Shown here piece after piece: positions 11,804 through 23,294 of a stretch of 64,000 nucleotides of DNA. Made by a program: the position numbers and the translations under genes. Below the pieces are notes generated by a model. The model was not told the DNA's origin, did not search any database, and saw nothing but the letters and a program-made list of their open reading frames with translations. Source of the DNA: Tenodera sinensis (Eukaryota; Arthropoda; Insecta; Mantodea; Mantidae); NCBI GenBank assembly GCA_030765045.1, contig CM060969.1:49717216-49781215 (forward strand), written 5' to 3'. Every line of letters begins with the position of its first letter. Positions within the stretch are counted from its first letter, which is position 1.

Positions 11804-14161
11804 ACTACTGCATGACTTTCACAGCCCCTTTTGGGCCTCAGCCTCTCTCAGCTTTTGCCTCCATTCGTCTCTATCCTCTGCCTTCCGTCTCCACATTCGG
11901 ACTCCCAACATGCTTAAGGGATATCTTCTTATTGCATCTTCCCAACGGGTTTTTGGTCTACCTTTGGGTCTTACATTGTAGAATTTCCCATTTAAAATTA
12001 TTTTAGGGATCCGTTTCTCTTCCATTCTTTGCACATGTCCCGCCCATCTTAGCCGTCTAATCCTAATTTCTTGTACCATGTTGCCGTCTTTGTATATATC
12101 ATATAATTCCTAATTATATGTATCTGTTTTGCTACATATCATTTACTTTAATTGGCCCGTATACCTTTCGAAGTATTTTTTCTATCAAATACTAGCACTC
12201 TCTCCTCCATGACTTGAGTCAAAGTTTAGGTTTCACTGCCATATGATAGCACTGGTTTTATAAGCGTTTTCTATAGTCTTATTTTCGTTTTAGGGAATAT
12301 TATTTTATTCATAAATATTTTCTGTAATGAGTTGTATGCTGTATTTTCTGCTGTTATTCGGTCTTTTATGTCTTCACTTTCATCATTCCTATTATTTATA
12401 ATTGTCGCTAAGTACTTGAAGCTATTAACTACTTCCAGGTTGTATTCAATGTTACAGATACTATCTCTTTTGTTCTTACTGTTTCTCTTTTGCATCATGA
12501 CTTTTATTTCGTCTTTGTTTATTACGAGCCCTACTTCCTTTGCATTCTCCTCCAATTTGGTGTATATTTCTGAGACTGCATTTTTGGTTCTACCAACTAT
12601 ATTTATATCATCTGCACATGCTAACATTTGAACAGATTTATAGTATATTGTGGAGTCTACATCCACTGATAGTTTCCTTATTATCCAGTGCTAAGTTCAA
12701 AAGATGGGTGCCAGCCCATCTCCTTAAGTCCATGTTCTATGTTAAAACTATCTGTTATGTTGTTCCCTATTTAAATTTGAGCTATGGTATTATCCATTGT
12801 AACTTTCCCTAAATGTATTAACTTCTCTGGGATTTGGAACTCTTCCATAGTGTTATATACTTTTCCCTCTCTATGCTATCATATGCCTTCTGGAAATCCA
12901 CAAATATTTGATGTTTCTCTATATTATATTCCCATGTATTTTCTAGGATTTGGTCTATTGACGATCTTCCTGGTCTAAAACCTGTCTATTATCTTTTCTC
13001 CATATGGTTTAATTTTGTTATTGACAATGGGTGTAATTATCTTATACCCTGTACATAAGATCGATATTCCCCAGTTATTTTGACATTCTTTTTTGTCTCC
13101 TTTATTCTTGTATAGTGGGATGATTGTACTCGTTTTCCACTGTGTTGGCATTATCTCCTCTTCTCATATCCCTTTTATTAATTTGTGCAGTACTTCCTTT
13201 ATTTTTCATCCTCCATACTTATATAACTCAGCTGGTATGCTGTCCACCTCTGGAGATCTATTATTTCGCATTCCTTGTATTTATATTTCTATATCTATCA
13301 TATCAGCTGGTTTTAATTCTTCTATATTTCCCTTTTCCTTCTGTTTTTGTTGTTCCGATGCGTTCAGGGGTTTTCCTGTTGTAGGGTTAAGCAGTTCCTG
13401 AAAGCATTCCTTCCATCTCATTCCTATTTCTGTCTCATTGCCTACAAGATTGCTATCCTTATATTTGCATACATTAGTTTGAGGTTTAGAGCCTTCTCTT
13501 AGATATTCAGTTTCTTTATTTGCTCTCCTTAAGTTACTGCCTTTAAGATTTTCTTCTATTCGTTCAATACTCGCTTCTATGTTCTTCCATTTTTTATTTT
13601 GGCACATTTTATGCGTCATTTTTCTTAGCTCTTCATGTTCTTGCCTTTTTATGCTTGTTGGTCTATCTAACCATTTTCTGTAGGCATCGTTTTCTGCTTT
13701 TACAATTTTTGAACAATCACCATCAAACCATTTCCTGCTATTGTCTCTTGTTCGCCTTCCCAGCGTTTCAAGTGCTGTCTCTTGTATGACCTGTTTTGTT
13801 CGATTCCACAGTTCCTCTATGATTTCGCTATCCTCTTCTTGTGTCTTGCCTCCTAAATTCTGTGTTAATTTCGCCTGGTACTTAACTTTGATTTCCTCAT
13901 CCTTGAGCATTTGTATGTTAATTTTGTTGGTTCTGTCCGCCTTTTTTTCCTATAGAAGGCTTTACTGCCTGTGATTCTGGATCTAACCAGATAATGGTCA
14001 GATTCACAATTTGTCCCTCTGTATGATCTTACATCCATTATTTTTTTCTATGTTGCTTATCTGTTAATATTTGGTCAATCTGGTTACTTGTTTTGCCATC
14101 TGGTGAGATCCAAGCTTCTTGTGTCCTTTTGTGTGGATAGTATGTTGATGCTACTATCATT
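11804..14161 (-). pseudogene. 5'-truncated non-LTR retrotransposon (LINE) with endonuclease tail, RT and C-terminus
   Basis: Reading down the minus strand in shifting frames: an apurinic-type endonuclease end with AWISPDGKTSNQIDQIL (about 14120-14065) and CESDHYLV (about 14015-13990); a linker frame (13910-13281); reverse transcriptase with IFVDFQKAYDS (motif A region, about 12910) and GFRPGRSSIDQILE (about 12980-12940); LACADDINIVGRT (catalytic motif C, about 12625-12590, CADD in place of the usual YADD); then RRLRWAGHVQRMEEKRIPK and KGRPKTRWED (12079-11819). The 3' tail is (AGT)4. Flanking direct repeats at 11782-11799 and 14162-14179 (18 bp, one mismatch) mark its insertion into a MITE end. 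Frameshifts and stops make it inactive. The clade is uncertain (RTE/Jockey-like). Confidence 0.88.
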
Positions 14162-14179
14162 TGGAAGGGAAGTCATTAC
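14162..14179. repeat. LINE target-site duplication, right copy
   Basis: TGGAAGGGAAGTCATTAC, partner of 11782-11799. Confidence 0.8.
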
Positions 14180-14817
14180 ATTAATTTAAAACAGTTTCTA
14201 GATCTCGGTATTTGGAAGATATTTTGTATCTTACGTTTTTGTCTCTGACCATTTCCTACGGAGATACCCACTTTAGTTTTGTCGAAAACAAGCTGTAAAC
14301 TACAGATTGTGAGGGTGGTCACTTTTCCTAGCTCAGTACTTAAACAGCGTAACGGTACGCCTTGAAAACAAACTCAAACCCTGCCTTGTCCTTCCGTGTT
14401 TACTGTGCGAGTGTAGGCTAATCACAAGCTTTAGCTCCCAAAACATTAAACGAAAGCGAAATTGCCCGATCTGTTTACATTCACAACCTAGGTCAATTTC
14501 CTGACCAAACTCAGCGCAACGTGACACGTCTGAGAGAGTAGCTCGGAGTGTTTCTTAATGTCTTTTAAGTGATTAATTATTTCGAAACTCTCTAAAAGGA
14601 TCATAAAGAAATAAATTACTCTACGAATCTGACAATTAACGAACTGTTATCTTCGCGCATTCTTGTGGAATTGCGCATCCAATTTGGATGAAAAACCAAT
14701 AATTTTTTCTCCAAACGGCTGACCGAAGAACAGAATACCATTCGACTTTTTTGTTTGTAATGCTTCTATGAAGTACATGTTAGGAGGAATGTAATGACTT
14801 CCCTTCCATCCTGTATA

Positions 14818-15893
14818 ATAGTATAATCAATCGTTGCACTCGTCCATTTTACATTGTTGTTGTTGATTAAACAAGTGAAGTCAGCTCCTTGATGCCTCTG
14901 TTTAATCTGTTATAATTTTAGAGAGCTTAGAAAGAAGCTGCTTCAGGTGTATATAACAGTACCTGTTTTGCTACATAGTGTTCATTTTTCAAACATCGTT
15001 TGCTAGTTCTCGGTTATATCCAAGTGGACGTGTGCAGTTCACTGATTGCAGCATGTTTATGTGAGACAGCCACGATTCAAGACCTCTTTCTTGATGAATA
15101 TCCTGTACATTGATGGAAGAGCCAGCTGAAAAAGTGGAGTGGAGGGAAGAGTTGCGTGTTACTCGTGTGAGTAAGCAATGCAAGATAGTCAGGTGTGTTT
15201 GTGCTCGGCCTCGAACTTGACGCTGTGCTCAGTGCAGCGAGAGATGAATAAGCCACGACCCGTTAGGTTCACTCGGAGCGTGAAGCGTGACAAAGCCGCC
15301 TCACGGGAAAAACAAACAACCAAGTCAACTGCGATTGTTGCTCGTAACCTCGAAATCCGACAATGTCGCACCATTCATGCAGTCAGCAAGCACTTCGTAG
15401 ACTAGATGAACATCTCTTTCTTTAGTTTCCTCAATTCGAGATTTTAATCCACTCAATAGACCGTGATGTATTTAATCATTCGCCTGCCAATTGAATGTAC
15501 AAGAGCAAGACAATAAAATATAAGCAAAGACTTGTATTTATGTTGGAAACATTGCTGAAGGACGATCAACTTATTACTATACCGTGTGGAAAGTACTGCT
15601 TTGTCCATACGTTAATTAGGGATTCTACATGATGAGTGTAACAAATGTGTGCAATGCAGTTATTGTATTAAAGAACCATTTCATCGAAAAAAAATTGTCA
15701 TATTTGGAGCTATCTAGCTTCTTGACGACTGGATATAAATGGTTTATTATTTCACTAACAGTGGCGCAAATATTGTGTGTACAATGCTGTAGTGCATGTA
15801 TACCTTAATTTGAATGAATTTAGCCGTGATTCAATATTAGAAGTCATGCAAACTTTAACTCTAAGAGAAATCTGTCATCATGTCGCGTGTTCT
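14818..15893. other. unassigned stretch
   Basis: Contains overlapping small frames at 14989-15405 in a locally GC-richer patch; no motif recognised. Confidence 0.4.
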
Positions 15894-16170
15894 CACATTG
15901 TGGTTGTTGTTGTTGTTGTTGTAGTGTTTAACGCCCGCTTTTACTACTACGGCACCGCAGGCGGTGACACTGATGATACATGGAATGAAGATGGAGCACC
16001 GGTGGAATGAGATGGCGGGGGAAACCGGAGTACCCGGAGAAAACCCGCCCTGACGCCGCTTCGTCCACCACGAATACCACATGCGGGTCCCTGGGATCGA
16101 ACCCGGGCCGCCTAGGTGGTAGGCGAGCGCGCTAACCGCTCGGCCACGGCGCCGCCACACATTGTGGTTG
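15894..16170 (-). mobile_element. tRNA-derived SINE, family S1, with 13-bp target duplication
   Basis: Perfect direct repeats CACATTGTGGTTG at 15894-15906 and 16158-16170 bound the element. Minus-strand order: GC-rich tRNA-like head with A and B boxes, body, GGCGTTAAACACTAC end and an (AAC)n tail (plus-strand TTG run at 15901-15922). Confidence 0.95.
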
Positions 16171-16839
16171 ATGGTGGGTACTTTGGATGGAGGGGACGTA
16201 AGGGGAAGTATCATCTGGCGTAAGTAAAAGTGAGTGTGTAATCTACAAAAGAGTGGTATTATTTTAGGGAAATGAAGAGCAATACCTTTATTTATTTATG
16301 TATAAAAAGCAATTACGGTTGTTACTCTCATAATTGACAACAATAATTTTCATTATTGAGAAAAGCTGTGTCCCTTTATATCAGCATTGTTTTAAACCTA
16401 AACTACATAGTTTCAATTGTTTATTTTTCTACTTCCTTAACTATTGAAAACTGAATCATCATTTATTACGTGAACAAATGCATTATTTCAGTAACATTCA
16501 CACCTGTCGGACATGACATTTCAATTGGTGTGGATCTGCCCGAGAATGTTTAGCGGTACGGTAAACGCACTGGGCAAGTGTTTTATATACATATGAGGCA
16601 CTGCTTGCCTAGAAGCACACTCTGGTGGGGCGTTTTGTTTACAACTGAGAATGGTGCTGGGCTCGAAGCATACGCCGGTCGTGTGCAACTCAGGGTGCTA
16701 AGCACGTACGGTGCAACTCAGCGTTGCCATTTATACTGTCGAAAAAATGAACATTTTTATAAAACGATCAATGCTGCCGAAACGAAACTTAGTATTTGCA
16801 CGGCAAAGAGATAAAAAGTGAATAATTACTCCGTTTGAG
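16171..16839. other. unassigned stretch
   Basis: A GC-richer patch at 16500-16760 could be part of a mobile element, but no end structure was found. Confidence 0.4.
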
Positions 16840-16907
16840 AAAAGTATGAATATTGCAGAACTTACACAATTAAAAAGGAATAGCTCCGAAATGGTTTACT
16901 CCAAACA

Positions 16908-16937
16908 AAAACAAAAAAAAAAAAAAAAAAAAAAAAA
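16908..16937. repeat. poly(A) run
   Basis: About 25 A residues preceded by ACAAAAAC; expansion inside a family A copy rather than a retroposon tail. Confidence 0.85.
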
Positions 16938-17393
16938 TACATTTAGAGATAAATTGTGTTTTAACGAAATCTACATGTTTTGTACAGTAAGATTTGGTCT
17001 GTCTCTTACGGTTTACCACTTATGCAAAATTCATCAAGAGTAAACAGGACTACATGGGCTATAGCGAAAAAATTCAAAATGTACATTTCATTTGTCATAA
17101 AAATATGGTATTTTAACCATAATGATTAGAGCCATTTTTGAAGATATCAAATGTTTTGAAAAATTTTCCATAGAAAGGGTAGTTTAGTGAGGAGGAGTTT
17201 TGTTAAAAATTTACGTGTCGCATCCATAATGGCTATTAAACTTAAATGTCAATTTTGATTTCTAATACACTTTTCGTTTTTGAATTATGCTGTTTATAGA
17301 CACAGATACACGCGTACCTTTTCCTAAAAATGCTATTTTTTGTATTAAGGGAGCGTCAAGACATATTTCCTGTGAAATCTCGAGATCACCTTT

Positions 17394-19090
17394 GAGCCAA
17401 TCCACGTCAAATCGTACAAAATATGGTAAAAATTGACCTTAATATCTCAGATCTTCTTGAAACTTTTTTTTTTGGAGTTTTGGAGCAAAATACATTTGAC
17501 CCGTGTTTCTTCGTTTTATAAAAACAATTATTTTCGCAGATATTAATTTTTGAAGTGTCCCAAAAATCGCGCGCTCCTCACCCTTTGATCAGTCATACCT
17601 CCGATTGTAATCAACCAAATTACTTGATCTTTGGCTGAAATTAAAGATAAATTGTAATATTTCGTGAGGTAATTATTAGAACATTTTATTAATTATTATT
17701 AATATTATATTTTATACTATTAAAGTTTTAAAGTTAGACAATAAAACAAACTCAACCATTTAAAAATCTGAAAAAAAAATACACTGAAGTTTATTCAATA
17801 TTCTCAGAAAAAATCAGAATGGAGTCTCTAATAGTTCAGTTGTACTTAACCTTACAAATCAGTGCAGCGGACTAGTGTGGCAGCGGTGACAGCTCACAAT
17901 TGGCACCTTCCATTACGGCAACTGTTCACTGCTTAAGGTTCCGTGAACGTTACAACAGTACACTAAGGAGAACACTGCTAGCTGACACTATTATATGTGC
18001 ACTATTAGCATCTTCAAAATGTTTTTAAAATATGCATTTTAAACTAATGTTTCCATACAACACAAAACTTTAAATTTCTACTCGTCTACCTCCTTCTTCG
18101 AAAGAAAATTGTTTCACTAAAGCTTCAGTTTTTTACAAAAGAATGAAGGAGTGTAATTTTAAAGCACAGCTGGACCCATCGTTCTTGGCCCCTGACCTTT
18201 ACTGGAAGTCCTGTAGGTAACCCATGTCTGTTTCATCAGCTCATATTGTATAATTCTGCAAATGAAACCATGCACAACATGGTGAGGGAGGCGGAAGGTA
18301 GTGACATCTGCATGCTCTGAGACAGTCCTTGCTAATTCACAGGTGCTTTTTAGCGCAGCGTGCAGTTGAAGACATAGATCTTTGCGATAAAGAGTGAATT
18401 GTGAGACATTGATCATAGCGTTAATCAATTATGCCACCTGTACGTTATAAATTAGGGACCAAAACATTACACAGTCAGAGCAGAGAAACTGTTTCAAATC
18501 TATGGGCGTACATGAAGAAAGAAGCTAAACGCAAAGAACTGCTTACATCAGATTTTTTCAAAAAATTCAGGAAGTTCAAAAGCGCGTACCAGATGCCACA
18601 GGAGTTTCAGAAAGAAGGTGCATTGTGGAGACATTTTTCTACATGAACTGTACTGCCTTAGTAAGAAGAAGTTATATGAGTAGCATATGAAGCTGACGTA
18701 CCAATTCGCATGCTGTCTGCAGTCACCTGGCTTGGTACTCGCTTTCAAGCTTCACATCTCATACTTCCTCCAGGAGCCAAGAATGGCGAATCCAGCCGTA
18801 CAAACGGATCTGTGCTTCATGTCGTCCATGAGTGCTTGCAGACCTCCAGAAAAAACGTTGTAGCAAATGCACTTACGCTCACTCCATGGTTTTTAATGTC
18901 TATTTTATAGATAAAATGTCAGGGAATACGTCTATATTTTTTTAGATTTTTAACACATCGATTTAAATTCTATTTTTGGTTTTACAAAATATAGCATCAA
19001 AAACAGTCCAAAATTTGTGTGTAATAAAAAATTTGAACCTCCTACGAAAAAGTCGTGTTTTACGGCTGTGCGATTTGACATGGATTGACC
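17394..19090 (+). mobile_element. 1.7 kb DNA transposon with inverted repeats and transposase remnant
   Basis: The left end GAGCCAATCCACGTCAAATC is matched in reverse complement by the right end (GGTCAATCCATGTCAAATC). CCTTT at 17389-17393 and 19091-19095 is a candidate short target duplication. Inside, a plus-strand frame starting at 18431 (MPPVRYKLGTKTLHSQSRET) looks like the N-terminal helix-turn-helix part of an insect transposase. After a frameshift near 18560 it reads EVQKRVPDATGVSERRC, a typical transposase helix-turn-helix segment. The catalytic DDE part was not recognised. Which superfamily it belongs to is open. Confidence 0.7.
18431..18660 (+). pseudogene. transposase N-terminal fragment, frameshifted
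   Basis: Starts MPPVRYKLGTKTLHSQ with RETVSNLWAYMKKEAKRKEL following; the continuation in another frame holds VQKRVPDATGVSER, which resembles the second helix-turn-helix of DDE-type transposases found in arthropod genomes. It is internal to the element at 17394-19090 and clearly broken by the frameshift. Inference from motif resemblance only. Confidence 0.55.
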
Positions 19091-19140
19091 CCTTTTTGGG
19101 CCGAATACACTACTTCCCTCACTTACTGTACGTAGTAGAG

Positions 19141-19954
19141 GAATTAATAAGGGAATAGACATATGGAATTATTTAAACTACGCAAAAATCAGTTCGAGCT
19201 CAAGTAATTTCTTATTTCTGAAATGAATTATTTAACATTGGTTAATTTTGATCATACATTTATCTACTGGGCACGTTTACTCATTGAAAATCACTAAAGT
19301 AGATTATATTCTTATCTCCATCTTCTTTTTGTGCCTTTCTAAGGCATATGCCGTATTTCCGCACTGAGACAGAGAATGAGGAACAACCACAAAGCGTATC
19401 CCATTCACGAAACAGCCGAAACAAGCACTGATGCTATGTTCATAATACGTACATATTTATCGCCAAGCTGCTTTCAAAATATGCCGCAAACAGGTAAAAG
19501 CGAGTATCATTCTGAACATAGGTTTCGATGACTGAGCGATCGAAAGGAAGTGCCTCGTAATTACAATTACCTAGCTTTTAATGCAGGTTATACCTTTTTA
19601 CAAATGTTTTGGAAGTGAAGTTAATATTTGCTATAAGGCTATATCTCTAAGACAAAGCTACATTTGAATTATAAGGAACTTACGCTTAAATACAAAGATG
19701 TAAGTTAATCATCTTTATTTACATGACTAATATTAGACTAACTTTTATGTTCTTGTATTTAATTTTCATTTAAGATTAAAAAGGAACTTTACATTTTGAA
19801 TAAATGAGTTTCGAAACTAGTTCTCATGGCAATATCATTCACGAACTGCACAATATTACGATGATGAGAGCTCAAAATGACGTAAAGGCTCGTGCTCAGA
19901 AATATCAGGGAGAGCCTACCACGGAATCGAGAGGAACTTACATAAATTTACGCT
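19141..19954. other. unassigned stretch
   Basis: No recognisable feature. Confidence 0.4.
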
Positions 19955-20335
19955 TCCAGAATCTGCTTGCTCTTCTTTGTATATTACCCTTCGGCCACGT
20001 GATGAGGCTGCAAGATGACAGATGGACAGCACGAGCTACCACATGGGACCCTTACATCGGCAAGAGACTCCCAGGAAGACCAAGACGCAAATGGTCGGAC
20101 TTGTTCAGAAAACAAGTAGGAAGACAGTGGACCACCATAGCCAGAAACAGACAGGAGTGGAAAGAACTAGAACAACAATTAAGTGACCATGTACAATCCA
20201 ATGTTTAGTGTATTATGTACGATACCCTCTTACGCGGACTAGCTCACCGCGTGAGTGTTTTAAAGCAGCTACCCCTACTTGTAGGAGGCCTTTGCCCTCA
20301 ATGGGACATCACAGGCTATTTTCATTCATAATATG
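19955..20335 (+). pseudogene. LINE C-terminus and 3' UTR
   Basis: The open frame ending at 20208 contains FGHVMRLQDDRWTARATTWD and then GRPRRKWSDLFRKQVGRQWT and ARNRQEWKELE, the usual end of a LINE polyprotein (RWAxH-like, GRPRxxW, then RxEW). The 3' UTR at 20209-20320 holds GTAGGAGGCCTTTGCCCTCA and ends near ATTCAT repeats. The coding start is lost, and upstream homology fades before 19955. Confidence 0.75.
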
Positions 20336-20820
20336 AATTTTCATTCATACTACCCTTAGCTGGGATATTCAGGATTGTGTAATAAATTATTGCGAGGTTG
20401 CCACTCTTGGAAGCTCTCTTACAGGTTTGGACTTGGATTAATAGATTATCGATTGAACTATGTGTTTTAAAACTGTAGATAAAGGAACAAAAGCTGATAT
20501 CTTTCGTAGCAACGAAATTTATGTGTGGATCAAGTTGTAAAAGATAGAAAAGTTGATAATTCAAATGTTAATGCTACGTCATCTATCAACGAAATGTGTG
20601 CTGTGGATGAAGTTGTAGAGGGAAGCAGAGCGGCTGATAATTTAGATGTTGTACCATCTAAGAAAGAAAAGTTGTCTCTGAAAGGTGTATAGGAAAGGAG
20701 AGAGGTTTATAATAAAATATTGCATCATGTAGCAGTTTGTGCCGTATATGATGCTATAGAGGCAAATACAGGTTTGTCTCAACCTCGGTAGGATTAAAAT
20801 GAATAAATAAAGGGACAAAG
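20336..20820. other. unassigned stretch
   Basis: No recognisable feature. Confidence 0.35.
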
Positions 20821-21240
20821 TAAAAGTATAACTTGTTTACGCTAAAGGCATGAACCCCAGACCAAAATGGATTGGGCACATAAATCAAATGAGTGAGGAG
20901 AGATATCCTAGAGAAGAAACACCAAGCAAGAAGTCGACGAGGTTGAACGTCCAACGAAGTGTTGGGCTGACTTGGTGATTCCCAATTCTTCTAATTACTC
21001 GTTGGTGAGGACAGACAACCAAAAAATATACATGAATGGACTTCAGTGGGACGTAGGAAGAGGGGAAGACCTAAATTAACATGAAAATAAGGAATAACAC
21101 TAATGATGAAAGGAGATAAGATGATGGACCCAGGGAAGACAGAGAAGAGTGGGGAAAATAATTATATGTAGTTCCTAAATGATTACAGTAAGATATCAAA
21201 CATATTATACCTGGAATAAATAAATAATTAATTAAATGAA
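20821..21240 (+). pseudogene. LINE C-terminal fragments
   Basis: Broken plus-strand frames give PKWIGHINQMSEERYPR (about 20870) and, in a second scrap, EWTSVGRRKRGRPKLT (about 21040), both matching the last ~60 residues of LINE ORF2-like proteins. AAATAAAT-type runs follow as a possible tail. Confidence 0.6.
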
Positions 21241-21389
21241 TGAATAAATAAATAGATCAATAGACAGGCACATACAAGATTGATTTATTGAATTATTTTA
21301 TTATTATTATTATTATCATTATTATTACAATGGAAGAACAAATTAAATAAGTAGACAAATATACCTTTTTAATAAAGAGGGAAACAGTA

Positions 21390-21950
21390 ACGAGGAAGTT
21401 GATGATAGAATCAACAAAGGAAGGACAGCTATTGGAGAACTAAATGGCATATAGTGGAACAAAAATATCACAAAGGTGACAAAAAAGAGATTATATGTCA
21501 CTATATATTCAAAGTATGTTGCTTTATGGAGTTGAGGTATGGGATGCACATTATTGACAAAGAAACAAGTTATTGGCCACGGAAATAGACTGTATAAGAA
21601 GAAGTTGTAGAAAGTCAATATTGGATTAGATTAAGAATGCAGACATCAGGAAATCTATGAAATTAGATAGCAGAAGTATAGGCAAAATGGAATGTAAAAT
21701 GCTTAAATGGGTGGGTTACACCAAATGGATGGGTGACAAAAGATGGCCTAGGAAAATATTCGAATGGATAACACAAGATAGAAGAGGGCGAGGGCGGCCA
21801 AAAAGATGCTGGAAGAGTGAAGTGAATGAAGCAATGAGTGAGAAACCTAGAGGATATGTGTCTAGGTAAGCAAAAGTGGGGACTGAAAACAGAGAAGAGG
21901 TGTCAACCGTAGAAATGCGTGAAATAATAAATTATTATTATTATTTATTA
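21390..21950 (+). pseudogene. LINE C-terminal fragment with TTA-type tail
   Basis: A frame before the ORF reads LLYGVEVWDAHY, and the frame at 21657-21869 reads KMECKMLKWVGYTKWMGDKR and then GRGRPKRCWKSEVNEA: an LYG-E-W segment, W-x-G/H-x-x-R/K-M, and GRPK-x-x-W, in the order expected for a LINE C-terminus. A TTATTATT run at 21932-21945 may be the 3' tail. Stops in the first part show decay. Confidence 0.68.
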
Positions 21951-22009
21951 AATTAATAATTATTAAATACTGCTTAATATGTCGTTTGGTCATGAAGCGG
22001 AGAGATATT

Positions 22010-22105
22010 CGGGCTTGTAGGAGATGGTTTCAAGTGTTTTGAGGATCCCCACGTTTCGCCAGGGATTTCGCTTGCGATTTTCAAACATGGATCTGCGACC
22101 TATGC
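22010..22105 (-). mobile_element. Penelope-like element 3' terminus, fragment
   Basis: On the minus strand it contains CTGGCGAAACGTGGGGATCC and ends CTACAAGCCCG, the same layout as the 3' end of the Penelope remnant at 59793. No coding sequence left. Confidence 0.5.
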
Positions 22106-22279
22106 AGATTTCGGGTTCAGCTTTGAAGATGGTTTATATTTCTTTCAAGTACTAAGTTGCTATTCCTATTTATTTCTGCCTGTCTCTCTCTCTTTCACTG
22201 TCTTACACTTGTGGTCATGAAAAAATAAAATTTCCAAGCAATCACATAGCAACCCGCTCTTTAAACACCGACTATCGCT

Positions 22280-22390
22280 TCAGATTGCTGTATTCCCCTT
22301 GCATCTACAAAGAAATATGATCTAGAAACGTTTATCTCAACTAACAAGACGTACATGGAAGAAAAAGCTTTTATAGTAATAGTTATTAGA
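22280..22390 (+). repeat. family A repeat, end fragment
   Basis: TATTCCCCTTGCATCTAC followed by GTTTATCTCAACTAAC, the block near the right end of family A. Confidence 0.6.
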
Positions 22391-22602
22391 AGACAGGGGA
22401 AGGGGGAGGGGGGGACGGCACATGAACATAACACATTTTAATTCTTTTTTAATTTTACTAACAGGTTATACTTTATTATATTGCTTCTTTTGAACATTTT
22501 GAACAGTTGTCATTACAGTTTTTGCGATAACTGTGATTTTGCTTACTTATTTTGTAGTATTCAGATTAGTTTGTACAATACTGTAACAAAATGACGTCGA
22601 CA

Positions 22603-22621
22603 AATCCCACTCCTGATACCA
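22603..22621 (-). other. putative primer-binding site
   Basis: On the minus strand TGGTATCAGGAGTGGGATT begins one base after the LTR terminus. TGG at the start and this spacing are typical of reverse transcription primer-binding sites; the exact tRNA is not assigned. Confidence 0.6.
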
Positions 22622-22622
22622 G

Positions 22623-22905
22623 TGTGACAAAATGACAGAAGTCCAGTATTGTTTCTCTTTACCTTATTTGGTTCTAACTGAATGTTCGACAACACAGTGC
22701 TCTTTTACTGATATTAACACAATCCTCAGTCCTTCCTGATATTAAAACAGTCAGCTGCTTTCTTCTCGTAACCTTATTTCATTCGTTTCTCTCTGTCTTA
22801 ACTTCCTCTGTCTCTCAAACAGTTGACTCTGACGACACAATCACTCGACACTCATTAACTGCTTCGCTATCTTCCTTCATGATGCGCAGGTTCTCACACG
22901 CAGCT

Positions 22906-22978
<73 letters not shown>

Positions 22979-23294
22979 CACACACTAAAACTAAAAACTG
23001 ATGACTCCAAACTCTGTTACCTCGCTTCCTTATATAGCGGGGATGACGTAACACGGATCTTTCTGGAACTTTAGTTTTTCTGGAACTTCTGCAAATACAC
23101 CGGCCGCCGAACACTTCTGGAATAATCTCGAAAATCCCTTTTTGTTCTGTCACTCTGATTGTTGTCACGTGTTTGCTCGCATGAGTGGTGTGGGGCAGAT
23201 TGACCTTGAGTGCCTTTGATACGCGCCGCGCCTGGTGTGTGTTCTGCGGTAGCTAGGGCCCGATCGTCCTTTGTTGTGCGCCGCCGCCGTCACA
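22623..23294 (-). mobile_element. LTR of a retrotransposon (Gypsy-like), minus orientation
   Basis: Minus-strand ends are TGTGACGGCGG and TTTTGTCACA, giving a TGTGAC/GTCACA terminal inverted repeat with the TG...CA rule over 672 bp. A TATA-like CCGCTATATAAGG lies near 23025, and AAATAAG-type signals occur in the distal part. A (GT)n run (plus CA, 22907-22977) sits just downstream of the promoter. A primer-binding site follows the LTR, so this was a 5' LTR plus leader; the rest of the element is missing. Superfamily is inferred from structure only. Confidence 0.72.
22907..22977. repeat. (CA)n microsatellite
   Basis: About 70 bp of pure CA, inside the LTR. Confidence 0.95.

Larger units (their letters stand above)
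11773..14817. mobile_element. inverted-repeat DNA element (mariner-like MITE) carrying a nested LINE
   Basis: The left end TATACTGGGTGGAAGGGAA (from 11773) and the right end, whose reverse complement starts TATACAGGATGGAAGGGAA (up to 14817), form inverted repeats of about 28 bp with few mismatches. TA next to both ends fits a Tc1/mariner-type target. Without the nested LINE the element is about 0.7 kb (11773-11799 plus 14162-14817). No transposase is seen in the body, so it is probably a non-autonomous derivative. Confidence 0.75.
16840..19140 (-). mobile_element. family A repeat copy split by a DNA transposon
   Basis: Reverse-orientation family A from 16840 to about 17393 (blocks TCCGAAATGGTTTAC, GGTTTACCACTTATGC and TTCGTTTTTGAATTATGCTG), resuming at about 19091 with CCTTTTTGGGCCGAATACAC and then CTTCCCTCACTTACTG, the outer end of the family. 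A poly(A) expansion at 16908-16937 sits in an A-rich part of the repeat. Confidence 0.72.

Noticed and set aside
22381..22420. polypurine tract of the neighbouring LTR element
   Set aside because: GGGGAAGGGGGAGGGGGGG is purine-rich on the plus strand, whereas the LTR at 22623-23294 lies on the minus strand, so the orientation is wrong.
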